Shown: in pieces, positions 1 to 11,400 of the stretch
Layout: each line of letters opens with the position of its first letter
Position numbering within the stretch: the first letter of the stretch is position 1
DNA from: a bacterium BMS3Abin03
GTDB taxonomy: Bacteria > Bacteroidota > Ignavibacteria > Ignavibacteriales > Ignavibacteriaceae
DNA: 64,000 nucleotides
Direction: 5' to 3'
Assembly (NCBI GenBank): GCA_002898075.1
Contig: BDSV01000044.1
Span: 1-64,000, forward strand
The notes under the pieces: model-generated
What the model was told of the DNA's origin: nothing
The model's input: the letters and a program-made list of their open reading frames with translations, nothing else
Database searches by the model: none
Program-made: the position numbers and the translations under genes

Positions 1-1983
1 ATCGGATTTATTTACCAACGCATCATAATTAATAGCCGAACCAATAACAGCAAAATAATAAGGAGTACCCTTTGTTATAGGAGTAGTATTATCAAACGGA
101 TCGTTATAGATTCTTAATCTTATCCTGCCCGTTTCGGGATCGCTATAAGTTTCCAAATTTAACTTATTGGTTGAATCGGCTTCGGGATACAGAATTTCTA
201 TACCACCGGTTTCGCTATTTTCTTTATATAAACTTTTGATAAAATTATCAACCTGATACGAGGCAATAAGAAGGGAGTTTTGAGTGCTACTTACAATATC
301 TGCCGTATTATTTGTTCTAAATGCATACACATTAAAAATATGGAATTTCAAATCCCATGTTGGTGTTTTATTCAAATAACTTACCGCATCAGCAGTTTCC
401 CACACAATATCAATAAAATTGTCACTCGAGGTTAATACCGGGGTAACCGGCGGTGGTGGAGAAGGAGCCAGAAAGTTTAAAGCAAAAATATTCTGTGCGC
501 CGTCATCAATTTTACGTGCAACCGTAATACTGTTTAACCAATCCGATCCCTGCCCAACAACATAAGCAACAACTATTTCTTTTTCTACACCCCTTTCCAA
601 GGTAAACGGACCGGTATTCGTCATTTGTCTGACATCCTCTTGATCTGATGAAATCCAGCCCGAACCGGTTACCGGATCGCCGGAAAACCAGAAGAGCGGA
701 TCGGTTGTTTCACAACCAATGAACCCCGGGTTTCCATGTGAAAATTCACAGGGATCAATCTGAGTGCCAACCCGATCCAATCCCAACATATAATTTCTTG
801 CTTCCTCTTTGTTACTAGGATCATTCAGATTTGGGTCTCCGTTAAGATATTCCACAAATGAGGAAATTGGCAGGTTTTTAGCTCCCGGAAATTCTACAAC
901 GCCTATAACTTGTCCTCGTACTGAAAATGCCGTATCCAGAGGAGTATCAACTCCGTCTGTATATTTACCATCTCCGTCATTATCAATAAAAGTTTCGCCA
1001 GGAATGTAATCAACCGGACCTGAAAAGAAGTCTATCATATAACATGGCGGTTCATTTCCGTACTGCCCGTCGGTAGCTTCACCATTATAGGTATATCCGG
1101 CATTTCTTGGAACATCACTTCCAACTCTATCATCATCGTACTGACCTAAATCGGGGTCTGCCCATACACCAAAATACACGTCCGTCAATTCATCCGGATT
1201 TCCGTATAGAAAATCGGAGCCTCCAACATATTTAAATCTATATCTTAAAAATACAAGGTTACCGATAGCACCCGCCGAAGCAAATGCAAATATAGTTTGC
1301 TTTACTTCTATACCTAATTGCGATACGGTATTCCATCTTCTTTGATTTGACACTAAGCCATCACTAAAAATACACCATGCGGTTTCATCACCGATCAGGT
1401 CCGGTCTGTCTTCATCCGCGTCCCACTGACCGTTACCATTTTTATCAACAGGGTTGTAAACACCGTCACCGTCGCCATCGTAAAAGTCGGCACCTAAACC
1501 CACAGCATCAATCCAATCCTGCCAGCTAGGTCCAAAAGGTTCATCCTGAGAATTCAGAACGTAAATAACTGCATTAGGGTCGCTCTGTCCGCCGGCAACA
1601 GTACCCGGTACGTAATCTTCAACAAGAGAAGAAGGAGCAACTGCATTAGCCCATGGCTGACCGTCTGCATCACCTGATAAAAAGAATCCTGCTGAAAACA
1701 GGAAGACAGGACCGGCAAACCTGCCGCCGGCACCCTGATCTGCAGGTGGTATATTTACATTAGCGATATTTCCCTTCCTGTTAAAAGGAAGGTTAATATT
1801 GTTTATATTCATCCGATAAGCATCTCCTTGTTTACCGGATCCCAAAACAGAATTTAATTTATAAACGGGCTGAGGCCGTTTATTTCCGTTTAAATCATTT
1901 CCCATAAAACCGAAAGATGTTACAGCAATTCCGGCTAACAGGAGAACAATAATAAATATTTTTCTAATATTCTTGTTTTTCAT
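1..1983 (-). CDS. Secreted protein with Asp-rich calcium-type loops, 3' end outside window
   Basis: Reading the minus strand from an ATG at 1983 gives 661 open codons to the window edge, so the C-terminus is missing and the ORF track omits the gene. Residues 1-27 form a signal peptide (short basic start, then IFIIVLLLAGIAVTSF). Two Asp/Asn/Gly-rich loops resemble dockerin or thrombospondin type 3 calcium sites: FYDGDGDGVYNPVDKNGNG near residue 165 and DNDGDGKYTDG near 335. A proline linker (PSPPPPVTP) near 510 opens a fibronectin type III-like stretch. It starts 46 bases after the TonB receptor gene and is probably cotranscribed with it. In this bacterial group such proteins are usually exported and often carry a T9SS C-terminal domain, but that end cannot be seen here. 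No enzymatic family was recognised. Confidence 0.85.
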   Translation of the reverse strand, partial: MKNKNIRKIFIIVLLLAGIAVTSFGFMGNDLNGNKRPQPVYKLNSVLGSGKQGDAYRMNINNINLPFNRKGNIANVNIPPADQGAGGRFAGPVFLFSAGFFLSGDADGQPWANAVAPSSLVEDYVPGTVAGGQSDPNAVIYVLNSQDEPFGPSWQDWIDAVGLGADFYDGDGDGVYNPVDKNGNGQWDADEDRPDLIGDETAWCIFSDGLVSNQRRWNTVSQLGIEVKQTIFAFASAGAIGNLVFLRYRFKYVGGSDFLYGNPDELTDVYFGVWADPDLGQYDDDRVGSDVPRNAGYTYNGEATDGQYGNEPPCYMIDFFSGPVDYIPGETFIDNDGDGKYTDGVDTPLDTAFSVRGQVIGVVEFPGAKNLPISSFVEYLNGDPNLNDPSNKEEARNYMLGLDRVGTQIDPCEFSHGNPGFIGCETTDPLFWFSGDPVTGSGWISSDQEDVRQMTNTGPFTLERGVEKEIVVAYVVGQGSDWLNSITVARKIDDGAQNIFALNFLAPSPPPPVTPVLTSSDNFIDIVWETADAVSYLNKTPTWDLKFHIFNVYAFRTNNTADIVSSTQNSLLIASYQVDNFIKSLYKENSETGGIEILYPEADSTNKLNLETYSDPETGRIRLRIYNDPFDNTTPITKGTPYYFAVIGSAINYDALVNKSD

Positions 1984-2029
1984 TTTTCAATCGTCCTATT
2001 ATTATAAGAAAATTCCATAGTACAAATAA

Positions 2030-4915
2030 TTAGAATCTGGCAAAGTTTAACTTCACTCCTAACTTAATTAACCTAGGAATTCCGAAGTTACTCGGATTAC
2101 GTTCTAAGCTTCGATAATCTTGCGCAAATCCTTCTCCGTTATTAGCAACGGCAGAACGACCTCCGGGTGTATTTAAATAACCGGTTGTATAAGGGTCTCC
2201 CGTCGAACGATATACACGTGTTACATTAATTGAACCCAATAAATTTTCTATCCATACATAAGGTACGATATAGAAATTGCCAACCGGGAAACTCTTTTCA
2301 GCTTTAATGTCAATTCTGAACGAGCCGGGTCCATAAGCTGAATTAACATACCCTGTATTATTAGCAGATAAACCGTTATCGCCGAGCAGATTCCAGTTGT
2401 CGGTTGGGGTATAAGGACGCCCGCTATTAAATGAAAACAGAGCATTGATATTTAACATTTCCCATATACCCGCTTTACCTTCAGGAATATAGAAATCTAC
2501 AACAAGCACACCGGTATGCCGCTGATCGAAAGACAGTGGGGCAATAACCTTCGGAGGCTGGTTATTATTATTTCTGAATACCGCCGTTTGGCTTGAGCTA
2601 GTAGATGAACCGGTTCCTTCGGCAAGTGAATATGTGTACTGTAAAGACAGACTAAAGTAACTTAACCGCGTTACGTCAAAAGAAAATGCAAATCCTTTAG
2701 TAGTACCAAAGTCGGCATTCTCGGAATAGATTGCATTTAATACTTCGCCGCCGGGAGTTCTCCTAAATTTATGGTTCTGATCATTAACCAGTCCTTTAAT
2801 ATTCTTATAAAAAAGAGTGATATTCAAAGCAGAATTATCGCCCATTAACTGACGGAAACCAATTTCATACTGAGTTGTCTCTTCCCTTCTAAGCCCTCCG
2901 TTCCGACCAAACTGAGGTTCATAGGAAATGAACCGATCGTATGAAAAAGGACCGGCATACATATCATTCAGTTCCGGCATCTGAATAAACCTGCCGTACT
3001 GGGCATGAAATACCGTTGAGGATGTAACCGGAAATCCGATACCAATTCTCGGTGAAATTTCCACCTCGACATCTTTAATTTTAAAATCCTGGATATCGAA
3101 TTTTGTTGGATCCAATCCGCCGGCATACGGTAATGAAGGATCTTTCAGCTCAAAAGATTTAATATCGAAATAATCCAAACGTAAACCGACATTTAGGACT
3201 AAATCTTCCAGTTCAAATCTATCCTGCAAATAAGTATATGCAATTACCGGTTTTCTCGGTCTGATAAATTCGTTCATAGAAGGGTCTGAACCAACATCTT
3301 TAAGCAACTGATTAGTTCTCGGTTCATCACCGTTTGTTTTGTTTTTGCCGGTGTAATCATAACCAAAAACAAACGGAGCTTCGTTTATAAATTTTTCGTC
3401 GATCGAAAGACTAGACTGTGCTGCTGCTAACCGGTATGCAAAAATACCGTAGCCTCTAACAGTGTGAGATGAGAAACCTGCACCGAACTCTAACAAATGC
3501 TTGTCTATTTGCGATGTAAAATCCAAATCAGCAGTTATAGCATCATCTTCTCTACGCTGGTAAATACCGGTTGAGTAACCATACGGTCTGAAGACGCCGT
3601 TCTCATCGAGATTATCCGTCCTTCTTCCATCGCCTAATAGATTAACACCCAGCTTGCTTGCCCAGATAGTACTATCACCATACGCAAGCAAATTATCTAT
3701 ATGTTCACCATCATTGAAAAATGGATTATATCTTTCAAAATCGAATAGTCTATATCCCAAAGTTAAATTCCAGAATGTACTATTACTTACAGTTTGAGAT
3801 ATTCTTAAGCTAGTGGATGTGTTTTCCTGATAGAATTCATCCTGGAATGCAGCATCATTTTTTATTTTACGTAAATCAAAAGATTTAGCAGTACGTTTAT
3901 TCCACAACCCGCTCAATATCATCCTCCAACCGCCAAAACGTGAGTTGATTTTACCCGATGCTCTCCAAACATTTGCCGGGTTATTCGGAATAAAATCGTA
4001 GGTTTTATTAATCGACGGAAATTCTAATTTAATTGCGGGTGGATTTGCATCCTTAAACCATCCCCTTTCGAGAGAAAGGAAGACTGTGTGTTCCGGAATA
4101 CCGGGAATTAATGGTCCGCTTAAAGAACCGGAATATAAATTGTAACCATAATCATCTGTATATGAAGACGATAGTATATCAACATAAGCACTATAATACG
4201 GCTGACCGGATTTTGTAGTTACATTAACAATACCGGATTGAGCTTCACCGTACTTGGCTTCGTAACCACCGACCTGAAATGATATCTGATCGATAGCTAT
4301 ATTACTTACCTGTGCTACACTTGTACGGTTGTAAAGGTTGTTTTGCGGAATACCATCTACAATGTAAAGAATTTCGCTGCCTCTACCGCCGCGTACGTTT
4401 ATCGTAGCATTACCGTCAGCGCCACCGCTGCCTTCCTGAACTACAACACCGGATTGCAAGGCGACAAAATTGGAAACGCCCCTAACCGGTAACCTGGAGA
4501 TTTGGTCGGCGTCTATAACTTTTACTGTGTTTGTAGCATTGGGTTCGAAAAACTTTTTGTCTTCTACAACAATTTCAGGTAAGGAAAAATCGGTAGAAAG
4601 CTCAACGTTTAATTCATACGTAACACCCGCTACAATTCTTACATTATTAATAGTTTTAGGTGCGTAACCGACATAACTTACTTTAACCGCATATGTGCCC
4701 GGCGTTATGTTCAGTATAAAATAATTCCCATCTAAATCGGTAGCTGCACCCATACCCGTATTCAGGATAAGTACATTGGCACCTATCAACGGCTCTTTTG
4801 TATCTGCATCAATCACTTTTCCGTTCAGTTTACCCACGCCTGTTTGAGCAAGAAGCGGTATTGTAAACAAAAGCAGAAAAATTCCTGCAGCTAATTTTGT
4901 AATCGAACTTTTCAT
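2030..4915 (-). CDS. TonB-dependent outer membrane receptor with carboxypeptidase-like N-terminal domain
   Basis: A 961-residue outer membrane protein. Residues 1-23 are a signal peptide ending at LLAQ. Residues 28-110 match the carboxypeptidase D regulatory-like beta sandwich (GKVIDADTKEPLIGANVLI) typical of SusC/CirA-like Bacteroidota receptors. A plug domain follows at about 118-235 (VSNFVALQSGVVVQ, VRGGRGSEILYIVDGIPQNN). The remainder is a long beta-barrel ending in Phe (LNFARF), the usual signal for barrel assembly. The family takes up large or scarce substrates using TonB/ExbBD energy; the substrate here is unknown. There is no adjacent SusD-like lipoprotein, so this is not a standard polysaccharide utilisation pair. 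It lies directly upstream of the truncated secreted protein gene. Confidence 0.93.
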   Translation of the reverse strand: MKSSITKLAAGIFLLLFTIPLLAQTGVGKLNGKVIDADTKEPLIGANVLILNTGMGAATDLDGNYFILNITPGTYAVKVSYVGYAPKTINNVRIVAGVTYELNVELSTDFSLPEIVVEDKKFFEPNATNTVKVIDADQISRLPVRGVSNFVALQSGVVVQEGSGGADGNATINVRGGRGSEILYIVDGIPQNNLYNRTSVAQVSNIAIDQISFQVGGYEAKYGEAQSGIVNVTTKSGQPYYSAYVDILSSSYTDDYGYNLYSGSLSGPLIPGIPEHTVFLSLERGWFKDANPPAIKLEFPSINKTYDFIPNNPANVWRASGKINSRFGGWRMILSGLWNKRTAKSFDLRKIKNDAAFQDEFYQENTSTSLRISQTVSNSTFWNLTLGYRLFDFERYNPFFNDGEHIDNLLAYGDSTIWASKLGVNLLGDGRRTDNLDENGVFRPYGYSTGIYQRREDDAITADLDFTSQIDKHLLEFGAGFSSHTVRGYGIFAYRLAAAQSSLSIDEKFINEAPFVFGYDYTGKNKTNGDEPRTNQLLKDVGSDPSMNEFIRPRKPVIAYTYLQDRFELEDLVLNVGLRLDYFDIKSFELKDPSLPYAGGLDPTKFDIQDFKIKDVEVEISPRIGIGFPVTSSTVFHAQYGRFIQMPELNDMYAGPFSYDRFISYEPQFGRNGGLRREETTQYEIGFRQLMGDNSALNITLFYKNIKGLVNDQNHKFRRTPGGEVLNAIYSENADFGTTKGFAFSFDVTRLSYFSLSLQYTYSLAEGTGSSTSSSQTAVFRNNNNQPPKVIAPLSFDQRHTGVLVVDFYIPEGKAGIWEMLNINALFSFNSGRPYTPTDNWNLLGDNGLSANNTGYVNSAYGPGSFRIDIKAEKSFPVGNFYIVPYVWIENLLGSINVTRVYRSTGDPYTTGYLNTPGGRSAVANNGEGFAQDYRSLERNPSNFGIPRLIKLGVKLNFARF

Positions 4916-5064
4916 CTCTTCTCCACGAAGTTTGTGAAAAATATTACACTAAATAAATACTTAAATTTTAATCAACCCCATGTTTCAAAAAAAAACGGGC
5001 GAATTACACAACGAAAAATTTGTCTATTTATCGGTAACCCACCCGTTAAAATAATTATGCTATA

Positions 5065-6945
5065 TTATTTCAACAGCATCATTTTCTTTGTTGATACAAA
5101 GTTGCCTGCTATTATTTTGTACAGGTATAAACCTGATGCAAGATTTGAGGCATTAAAGTTTACTTCGTAACTACCGGCTTTCTGAGTAGCATTCACTAAA
5201 GTTGCCACTTCATTACCCAATATATCATAAATATTAAGTGATACATCACTTTTCTCAGCGAGTGTATATTTTATTGTTGTACTCGGGTTGAACGGATTCG
5301 GGTAGTTTTGCTCTAAACTAAAGTTGTTTACAACAATTTCATCTTCTATGTTAGTTGTAAGAGTCCATGTATAAGAATTATAATACCAAATTCCATCTGC
5401 ATCAAAACCGTTTTCCTGATTTTGTCCTGTACCACCTACACCGGGTATAGGATCAAAATAATAAATATAATGAGCAGTGGCTTGATTTCCGTGAATCTCT
5501 AATTCTTGAGCTAAGACCGGAAATTCTTCATGCACGTTGGGATCACCCTGAACTTTGCCAACAGAACCCCAGGTTGCTCCACCGTCTTCAGAAACTCTGT
5601 AATAAATATCAGTATAATAAACTGGAGTAGAATAAGGACCACCGTCACCAGGATAGATATTATAAGCACTGCTTCCAATTGTACCTGTCCATTCAGGACC
5701 CATCCACATTGCCATTACAACCTGTCCATTGTCTGAAGTTGCAATTGTACCATAAGCATTACCAATTGCATTACCACTATAGTTATCACTAATCGTATTA
5801 CCAAAGCCATCGTCAGGGGCTTCCATTTCTTCATCAGTAATTGCCAACCAATCCTGGTTTGCACTATTCCAATAAAGCATAGGAAAGACATTTACAGTAT
5901 CCGTACCACCCATATATAAGCCTTCACCATAGCCATTACACAGAACGTGTGAAACACCGGTAGGATCAATTGTAAGATTTACCTGATCAAAATTTGTGAA
6001 ATAAGGTGCATAATCTCTGTTTATAATTTGCCCATATTCACTGGTATTACCAGAAGTAGGTGCGCCACCAACCCCAATAATTGAACCATTCCAGGAACCT
6101 CCGCCATCTGTAGTTCCATACCAATAAATAAAATTAGGATTGATTGTCGAATCGGCATTGGCTCCCTCAAAGCCTCCCAGAGTAGCAATTACCATATCAT
6201 CTTTGGATTTTCTCAAGGGATTCTCTGCTGGAGTATCTGAAGCAGCGGACATATCTACATTTGGGTCGCCATCGCCAATTGTAAGAAGCGGATCAAATGT
6301 AACACCATCGTCGGTAGATATATAAAAAATCATATCGGTTGTAATACCCAAAATTGTTCCATCGGTAAGATAAACAAATGATGGCCAGTTACCTCCAAAT
6401 GTTGTGGCAGGGAAGGGTTGTCTAGGTTCAAAATTTACCAGATCAATCCAGGAATGATGGGCTGTTCCGCCAACGTGTCCCATAACTAAAGCATCGCCGT
6501 CATGATTACCTCCAACACAAGACTGAACTTCAGGCCATCCAAAAGGTGTTTGGGCAGGATCGAAGGCGTTGAAAGCATCAACGACACCATATGCTTTATA
6601 ACCAAACATTATGAATCTGTCACCGCCATCGACAACTCTCTTCATTGCAACCATAATTGGATCCGGAGTTCCATTAAAATCAAGATCAACCAAATCAATC
6701 ATTCTACGTGTTGCCTGATTGGTTTCATAGTCATATCCGGTATTGATAAACACATCACCTGCATCAACTGGTTTATTGAGTACTTTCGAATTCGTATTAT
6801 CAATCGTGTTTGTATTAGTAGTAGAAACTAAATTAGGATCGACTATTTGCGCTTTTTTTATCTCCTGCACATTACGTGATTGTGCAAACAAGATAGATGT
6901 TGTTAAAACAACAAATACAAAAAGAAACCGAAATCTTTTCGTCAT
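5065..6945 (-). CDS. T9SS-exported protein with Asp-box repeats and type A sorting domain
   Basis: A 626-residue secreted protein. A signal peptide covers residues 1-21 (RFLFVFVVLTTSILFAQ). The centre carries several Asp-box-like motifs, STDDGVTF, TTDGGGSW and SEDGGATW, which normally mark sialidase-type beta-propellers. The last ~80 residues form a type A T9SS C-terminal sorting domain, starting at FSLEQNYPNPFNPSTTIKY and ending KKMMLLK. The protein is therefore expected to cross the outer membrane through the Por system and be anchored or released. Sialidase catalytic residues were not identified, so the propeller may be structural or binding. The gene stands alone, with 149 bases to the TonB receptor gene and 255 bases upstream. 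Confidence 0.9.
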   Translation of the reverse strand: MTKRFRFLFVFVVLTTSILFAQSRNVQEIKKAQIVDPNLVSTTNTNTIDNTNSKVLNKPVDAGDVFINTGYDYETNQATRRMIDLVDLDFNGTPDPIMVAMKRVVDGGDRFIMFGYKAYGVVDAFNAFDPAQTPFGWPEVQSCVGGNHDGDALVMGHVGGTAHHSWIDLVNFEPRQPFPATTFGGNWPSFVYLTDGTILGITTDMIFYISTDDGVTFDPLLTIGDGDPNVDMSAASDTPAENPLRKSKDDMVIATLGGFEGANADSTINPNFIYWYGTTDGGGSWNGSIIGVGGAPTSGNTSEYGQIINRDYAPYFTNFDQVNLTIDPTGVSHVLCNGYGEGLYMGGTDTVNVFPMLYWNSANQDWLAITDEEMEAPDDGFGNTISDNYSGNAIGNAYGTIATSDNGQVVMAMWMGPEWTGTIGSSAYNIYPGDGGPYSTPVYYTDIYYRVSEDGGATWGSVGKVQGDPNVHEEFPVLAQELEIHGNQATAHYIYYFDPIPGVGGTGQNQENGFDADGIWYYNSYTWTLTTNIEDEIVVNNFSLEQNYPNPFNPSTTIKYTLAEKSDVSLNIYDILGNEVATLVNATQKAGSYEVNFNASNLASGLYLYKIIAGNFVSTKKMMLLK

Positions 6946-7200
6946 AACTCTCTCCTTAGGTTTATTAGAAATATAATTAATTATTAAGAATTACAATATT
7001 AATCTATTGTTAAGATTATTTCTTAAGCCAAAATAATATAAGCTTATTTTTATGTCAAGTTTTTAAATCTTTAAAATTTATATTGTGAATTACGATATTT
7101 TAACTAAAATGTCAATACTTGTATTTTTCCGTTAAAAATGATATATCACCAAATAACTGATTTTTATTCCTTTTATCAATTTCTAACGAGCTAATATTTA

Positions 7201-7521
7201 TCAAAGTACTCCATTTAATTTTTCTACTATATGCGGTTTGGGAACAGCACCGATAATTGTTTCTTTAACTTCACCATCTTTAAAGATAAGTAAAGTCGGG
7301 ATGCTGCGAACACCGTATTTAATCGAAGTCTGCTGATTGGAATCAACATCTAATTTTCCAATTTTTGCCCTGCCTTCATATTCATTAGCTAATTCTTCAA
7401 CAATCGGTGCTATCAATCTGCAGGGGCCGCACCAGATTGCCCAAAAGTCTATTAATACAGGTACGTCAGATTTTAACACTTCGTCTTCAAAGTTATCATC
7501 GGTAAATGTAATCAGTTCCAT
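7201..7521 (-). CDS. trxA: Thioredoxin
   Basis: A 106-residue cytoplasmic thioredoxin of normal length. The redox centre is WCGPC at residues 30-34, preceded by the usual Asp/Phe/Trp strand ([12 protein letters not shown]). The cis-proline loop [12 protein letters not shown] lies at about 74-85. The ATG at 7521 is preceded by AGAGGTTG at ribosome-binding distance. It reduces protein disulfides such as those of ribonucleotide reductase or peroxiredoxins. It lies 37 bases downstream of the enoyl reductase-like gene on the same strand and may share its transcript. Confidence 0.97.
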   Translation of the reverse strand: MELITFTDDNFEDEVLKSDVPVLIDFWAIWCGPCRLIAPIVEELANEYEGRAKIGKLDVDSNQQTSIKYGVRSIPTLLIFKDGEVKETIIGAVPKPHIVEKLNGVL

Positions 7522-7558
7522 TTATTACAACCTCTAAAAATTTATGGATAAACGAAAA

Positions 7559-8371
7559 TTACTTTTTCCCCATATAACTAACTATATCTTCTCCCCCGTC
7601 TGCGTTTATTATACCTCCACTTATCCATTCCCCTCCCTCTTTACAAAGCAACGAAATAACCCTGGCAATATCCTCCGGGGTTGTCAATCTTTTATGCGGG
7701 TTTTTTGTTATTGCAATATTAATCATTCTATCATTGTCGGGAATTTTTCTTAATGCGGGCGTATCGGTTACGCCAGCCATAATAGCATTAACTCCGGCTT
7801 TAATATGCCCGAGTTCTAAAGCGAGTTGTCTTATATGAGCTTCGAGAGCAGCTTTTGCGGCTGAAACAGCACCGTAAAACGGAATGGTAGTATGCGCGCC
7901 GGAACTGGTCATAGCAACTATCCTGCATTTATCAGCAAGTAATTTAGCGGCGTAAATTTCCTGGACCCAGTAAACCAGCGAGTGCGCCATTACATCCAAA
8001 GTCATTTGCATCTGGGGTTTGGTAATCCTGTCTTTTTCTTCACCGATAAAAAGCTTTAACGTACCGAATGCAAGCGAATGCATAATAACTTTTATTAACG
8101 GTTTATTATTCAATACTGATTTTAGCTTATCAACTACCCCAGCTCTTTTAAATTCATCTGCCGCGTTAACATTAAAAAATAATGCCTCACGCTCGTTACT
8201 TTTTATTTGCCCGATAATTTTTTCAACATTCGGCATTGTTGCCTGGCGATCGAGATGAATTCCAATTATGTTATACCCATCTTCAGAAAGTTTAACTGCC
8301 GTGGCTCCACCAAAACCGGACGATGCTCCTAATATTAAAGCCCAGTACTCTTTGTCCGCTTCAAGACCCAT
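7559..8371 (-). CDS. SDR-family enoyl-[acyl-carrier-protein] reductase, FabI/FabL-like
   Basis: A 270-residue short-chain dehydrogenase. The nucleotide-binding loop is GASSGFGGATA at residues 15-25. The catalytic Tyr and Lys are Y166 and K173 in YGAVSAAK, a Tyr-x6-Lys spacing that distinguishes FabI and FabL enoyl-ACP reductases from ordinary SDRs (Tyr-x3-Lys). The C-terminal GGEWISGGIINADGGE matches the end of the SDR fold. Such enzymes perform the last reduction of fatty acid elongation using NAD(P)H. The loop fits FabL slightly better than FabI, which usually has a longer, Ser-interrupted pattern; I cannot decide between them. Another acyl-group SDR remains possible. It sits between dnaE and trxA, all on the minus strand. 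Confidence 0.75.
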   Translation of the reverse strand: MGLEADKEYWALILGASSGFGGATAVKLSEDGYNIIGIHLDRQATMPNVEKIIGQIKSNEREALFFNVNAADEFKRAGVVDKLKSVLNNKPLIKVIMHSLAFGTLKLFIGEEKDRITKPQMQMTLDVMAHSLVYWVQEIYAAKLLADKCRIVAMTSSGAHTTIPFYGAVSAAKAALEAHIRQLALELGHIKAGVNAIMAGVTDTPALRKIPDNDRMINIAITKNPHKRLTTPEDIARVISLLCKEGGEWISGGIINADGGEDIVSYMGKK

Positions 8372-8478
8372 ATAAAAAATGTTTTCTCAATGAATTTATA
8401 ATTAATGGTTTCAATTATACAAAATAGACGTAACCTATACAACAATTGAATTCAAACGTTTTTAGAAAAGGATGAGTA

Positions 8479-11400
8479 TTATTTGCTATTTAGAATAATC
8501 GATTCATTCCCTAACAGGTTTTTAACTTCACTGATAAAATCCTCGGTAACATCTACGCGGTATTTTTCAAGCGAATACAGAAAACCTTTTGAACCGTTAT
8601 TATTTAAATGAATAAACACCGGGAGTTTTCCTTCATGCTGTTCTAAAATTATTTTTAAACCGGATAGTTGCTGCAGGGAATGTTTTTTTCTGTTAATAAG
8701 TATTTTTATACTTTGCGCTAATTGCCGGCGCGCATTTTCTAACGGTAAAACTTTGTTAACATGAATTTTTACAGCATCGCCGCTGCTTTCAATATCGCCA
8801 AGGATAAATACAGGTTCTTCTTCTTTTAGAAATTCACCGTACTCGGAATAAATTTTTGAAAACATAAGACACTCACAGGAGCCGGAAAAATCATCGATCG
8901 TGAAGAATGCCATTGTTTTACCGGAGCGGTCGATCTTTGTCCTAAGATCGGTTATTATTCCGCAGGCACGAATATTTTCCATATCCTTTAATTTTTCGCT
9001 TTCGCCGATACGGAAATTAGCAAATGAGTTATATTCAACTTCATACTTATGCAAAGGATGCCCGGTTACGTAAAAGCCCATTACCTCCCGCTCACGCGAA
9101 AGCCGTTCTTTTTCGCTCCAGGGTTCTTTGTCTGGAAGTTCCGGCTCTTTTATTTGGGCAATCTCGGTTCCACCAAACAAGCTGTTATCAGAGTCCAGTT
9201 TCGAATTCTGTACCTTGTAACCAAATTCCAAAGCCGATTCGATAGCATCGAGCATAGATGACCTTTGCGGCATAACCGAATCGAAAGCACCGGCTAATAT
9301 TAATCCTTCCAAAGCTCTTTTATTAACAATACGGGTATTGATATTCATACAAAAATCAAAGACACTATTAAAATCTCTATTCAGTTTTGTCCGCGCCTTA
9401 ATTATTTCCTCAACTGCGTTCTTTCCGACATTTTTTATTGCGGACATACCGAATCTTATTTTTCCATCGACCACATCGAAATTTACCGAGGGGTTATTTA
9501 CATCGGGTGGAAGCACTTTTATTTTCAACTTTCTGCAATCCTCTAAAAACTTTGTTATTTTATCACTATTTCCAAATTCATTCGTTAGGTTTGCAGCAAG
9601 AAACTCTGCCGTGTAATGCGCTTTAAGGTAGGCAGTTTGATAAGCAATAAAGCTGTAAGCCACAGCATGACTTTTATTAAAACCATAATTGGCAAACTTG
9701 TCAATCGCTTCGAATATTTGTACTGCAACTTTTTTAGTAATTCCTTTTTCAACCGCACCATTAATAAATTTAACCTTCTGTTCTTTCATTGCAAGCAGAT
9801 CTTTTTTACCCATCGCCCTGCGCAATAAATCAGCTTCTGCCAAACTCATTCCCGCTATTTTATTGGCAATCTGGATTACCTGTTCCTGGTAAACAATAAT
9901 GCCATAAGTTTCTTTTAAGATTTCCTCTAAAGGAGGGTGCAAATATTTAACTTGCTTAGCACCGGATTTCCTTTCAATAAATTCATCGATAAAATCCATA
10001 GGACCCGGTCTGTATAGCGCATTCATCGCAGCAAGATCGTTAAGCGTAGTCGGTTTTAATTGCTTTAAATACTCACGCATCGGGGCAGATTCAAACTGGA
10101 AGACACCAGTTGTTTGACCTTTAGAAAACAGTTTGTATGTTTCCTCATCGTCAAGCGGAATATCATCTATATCAATTTCCTGTCCGTAATTCTTTTTGAT
10201 CAGATCGAGTGTATCACGAATAATTGTTAATGTACGGAGACCGAGAAAATCCATTTTCAATAGTCCGGCTCCTTCAATCTCTTTCATATTGAATTGTGTT
10301 ACAATATCCTGCTGCGAAACAGCATTAGCAAGCGGAACGTAATTACTAACTTCATCCGGGGTAATAACAACACCCGCAGCATGCTTCGAGGCATTCCTGT
10401 TCATTCCCTCGAGCACCTTTGCAAACTTGATAAGGTTTTGTATTTCCGGCTCTTTGGAATTCTTTACCCACTTCAATTCCGGCACTTCGTTAAGTGCTTT
10501 ATCTATTGAATAAACTTTACCGAACTTGGAAGGGATGTACTTTGTTATTTTATTAACTACCGGAATCGGAATCTTCAAAACTCTTGCAACATCTCTTATA
10601 ACTGCTTTCGACGAAAGACGGTTGAATGTAATTATCTGGCTTACACATTCTTCACCGTATTTTTCTTTTACATATTCTATTACTTCGCCTCTCTGGTCAT
10701 CGGCAAAATCGACATCGATATCGGGCATGGACTTTCTTTCCGGATTAAGAAATCTTTCGAAGAGCAGGTTATATTTTAACGGATTGATATTCGTTATGCC
10801 CAATGCATAAGCAACCAGACTTCCGGCGGCGCTTCCTCTGCCGGGTCCAACCGGAATATTGTTTTTCTTAGCAGCATTAATAAAATCCTGTACAATGAGC
10901 AGGTAGCCCGAAAATCCCATCTTCTTTATTGTTTCAACTTCGAAGTTAAATCTTTCTTCCACCTGAGGTGTAATATTAATTTTTCTTTTCTCAAGACCTT
11001 CTTTTGCAAGCAGCTCAAAGTAATCGTCCAAAGTTTTTGCCTTAGAGTCTTCGGGAATTGGAAATTTGGGAAAGTAAAGCCCTTCAAAATCAAGTTTTAA
11101 ATCTATTTTAGAATCTATCTCGAGTGTGTTTTCAATTGCATTATCATAATCTTTAAATAATTCAATCATCTCTTCGGGAGACTTAAAATATATTTGATCT
11201 GTTTTATATTTAAGATCCTTATAATCCCTGCCCTCTTTATCGGAAAGCAAAAGAAGGATGTTATGAGGAAGAGCGTGATCTTTTTCGATGTAATGACAGT
11301 CGTTTGTGGCAACGAGTTTTATACCCAGCTCTTTCGAAAGCTTCGGCATCCATTCGAGCACGGCTTTATCTTTCTCTAATCCGTGGTCCTGAATTTCGAG

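Noticed and set aside
4934-5170. 78-codon plus-strand ORF between the TonB receptor and T9SS genes
   Set aside because: Mostly antisense to the T9SS protein gene end, with no coding signature.
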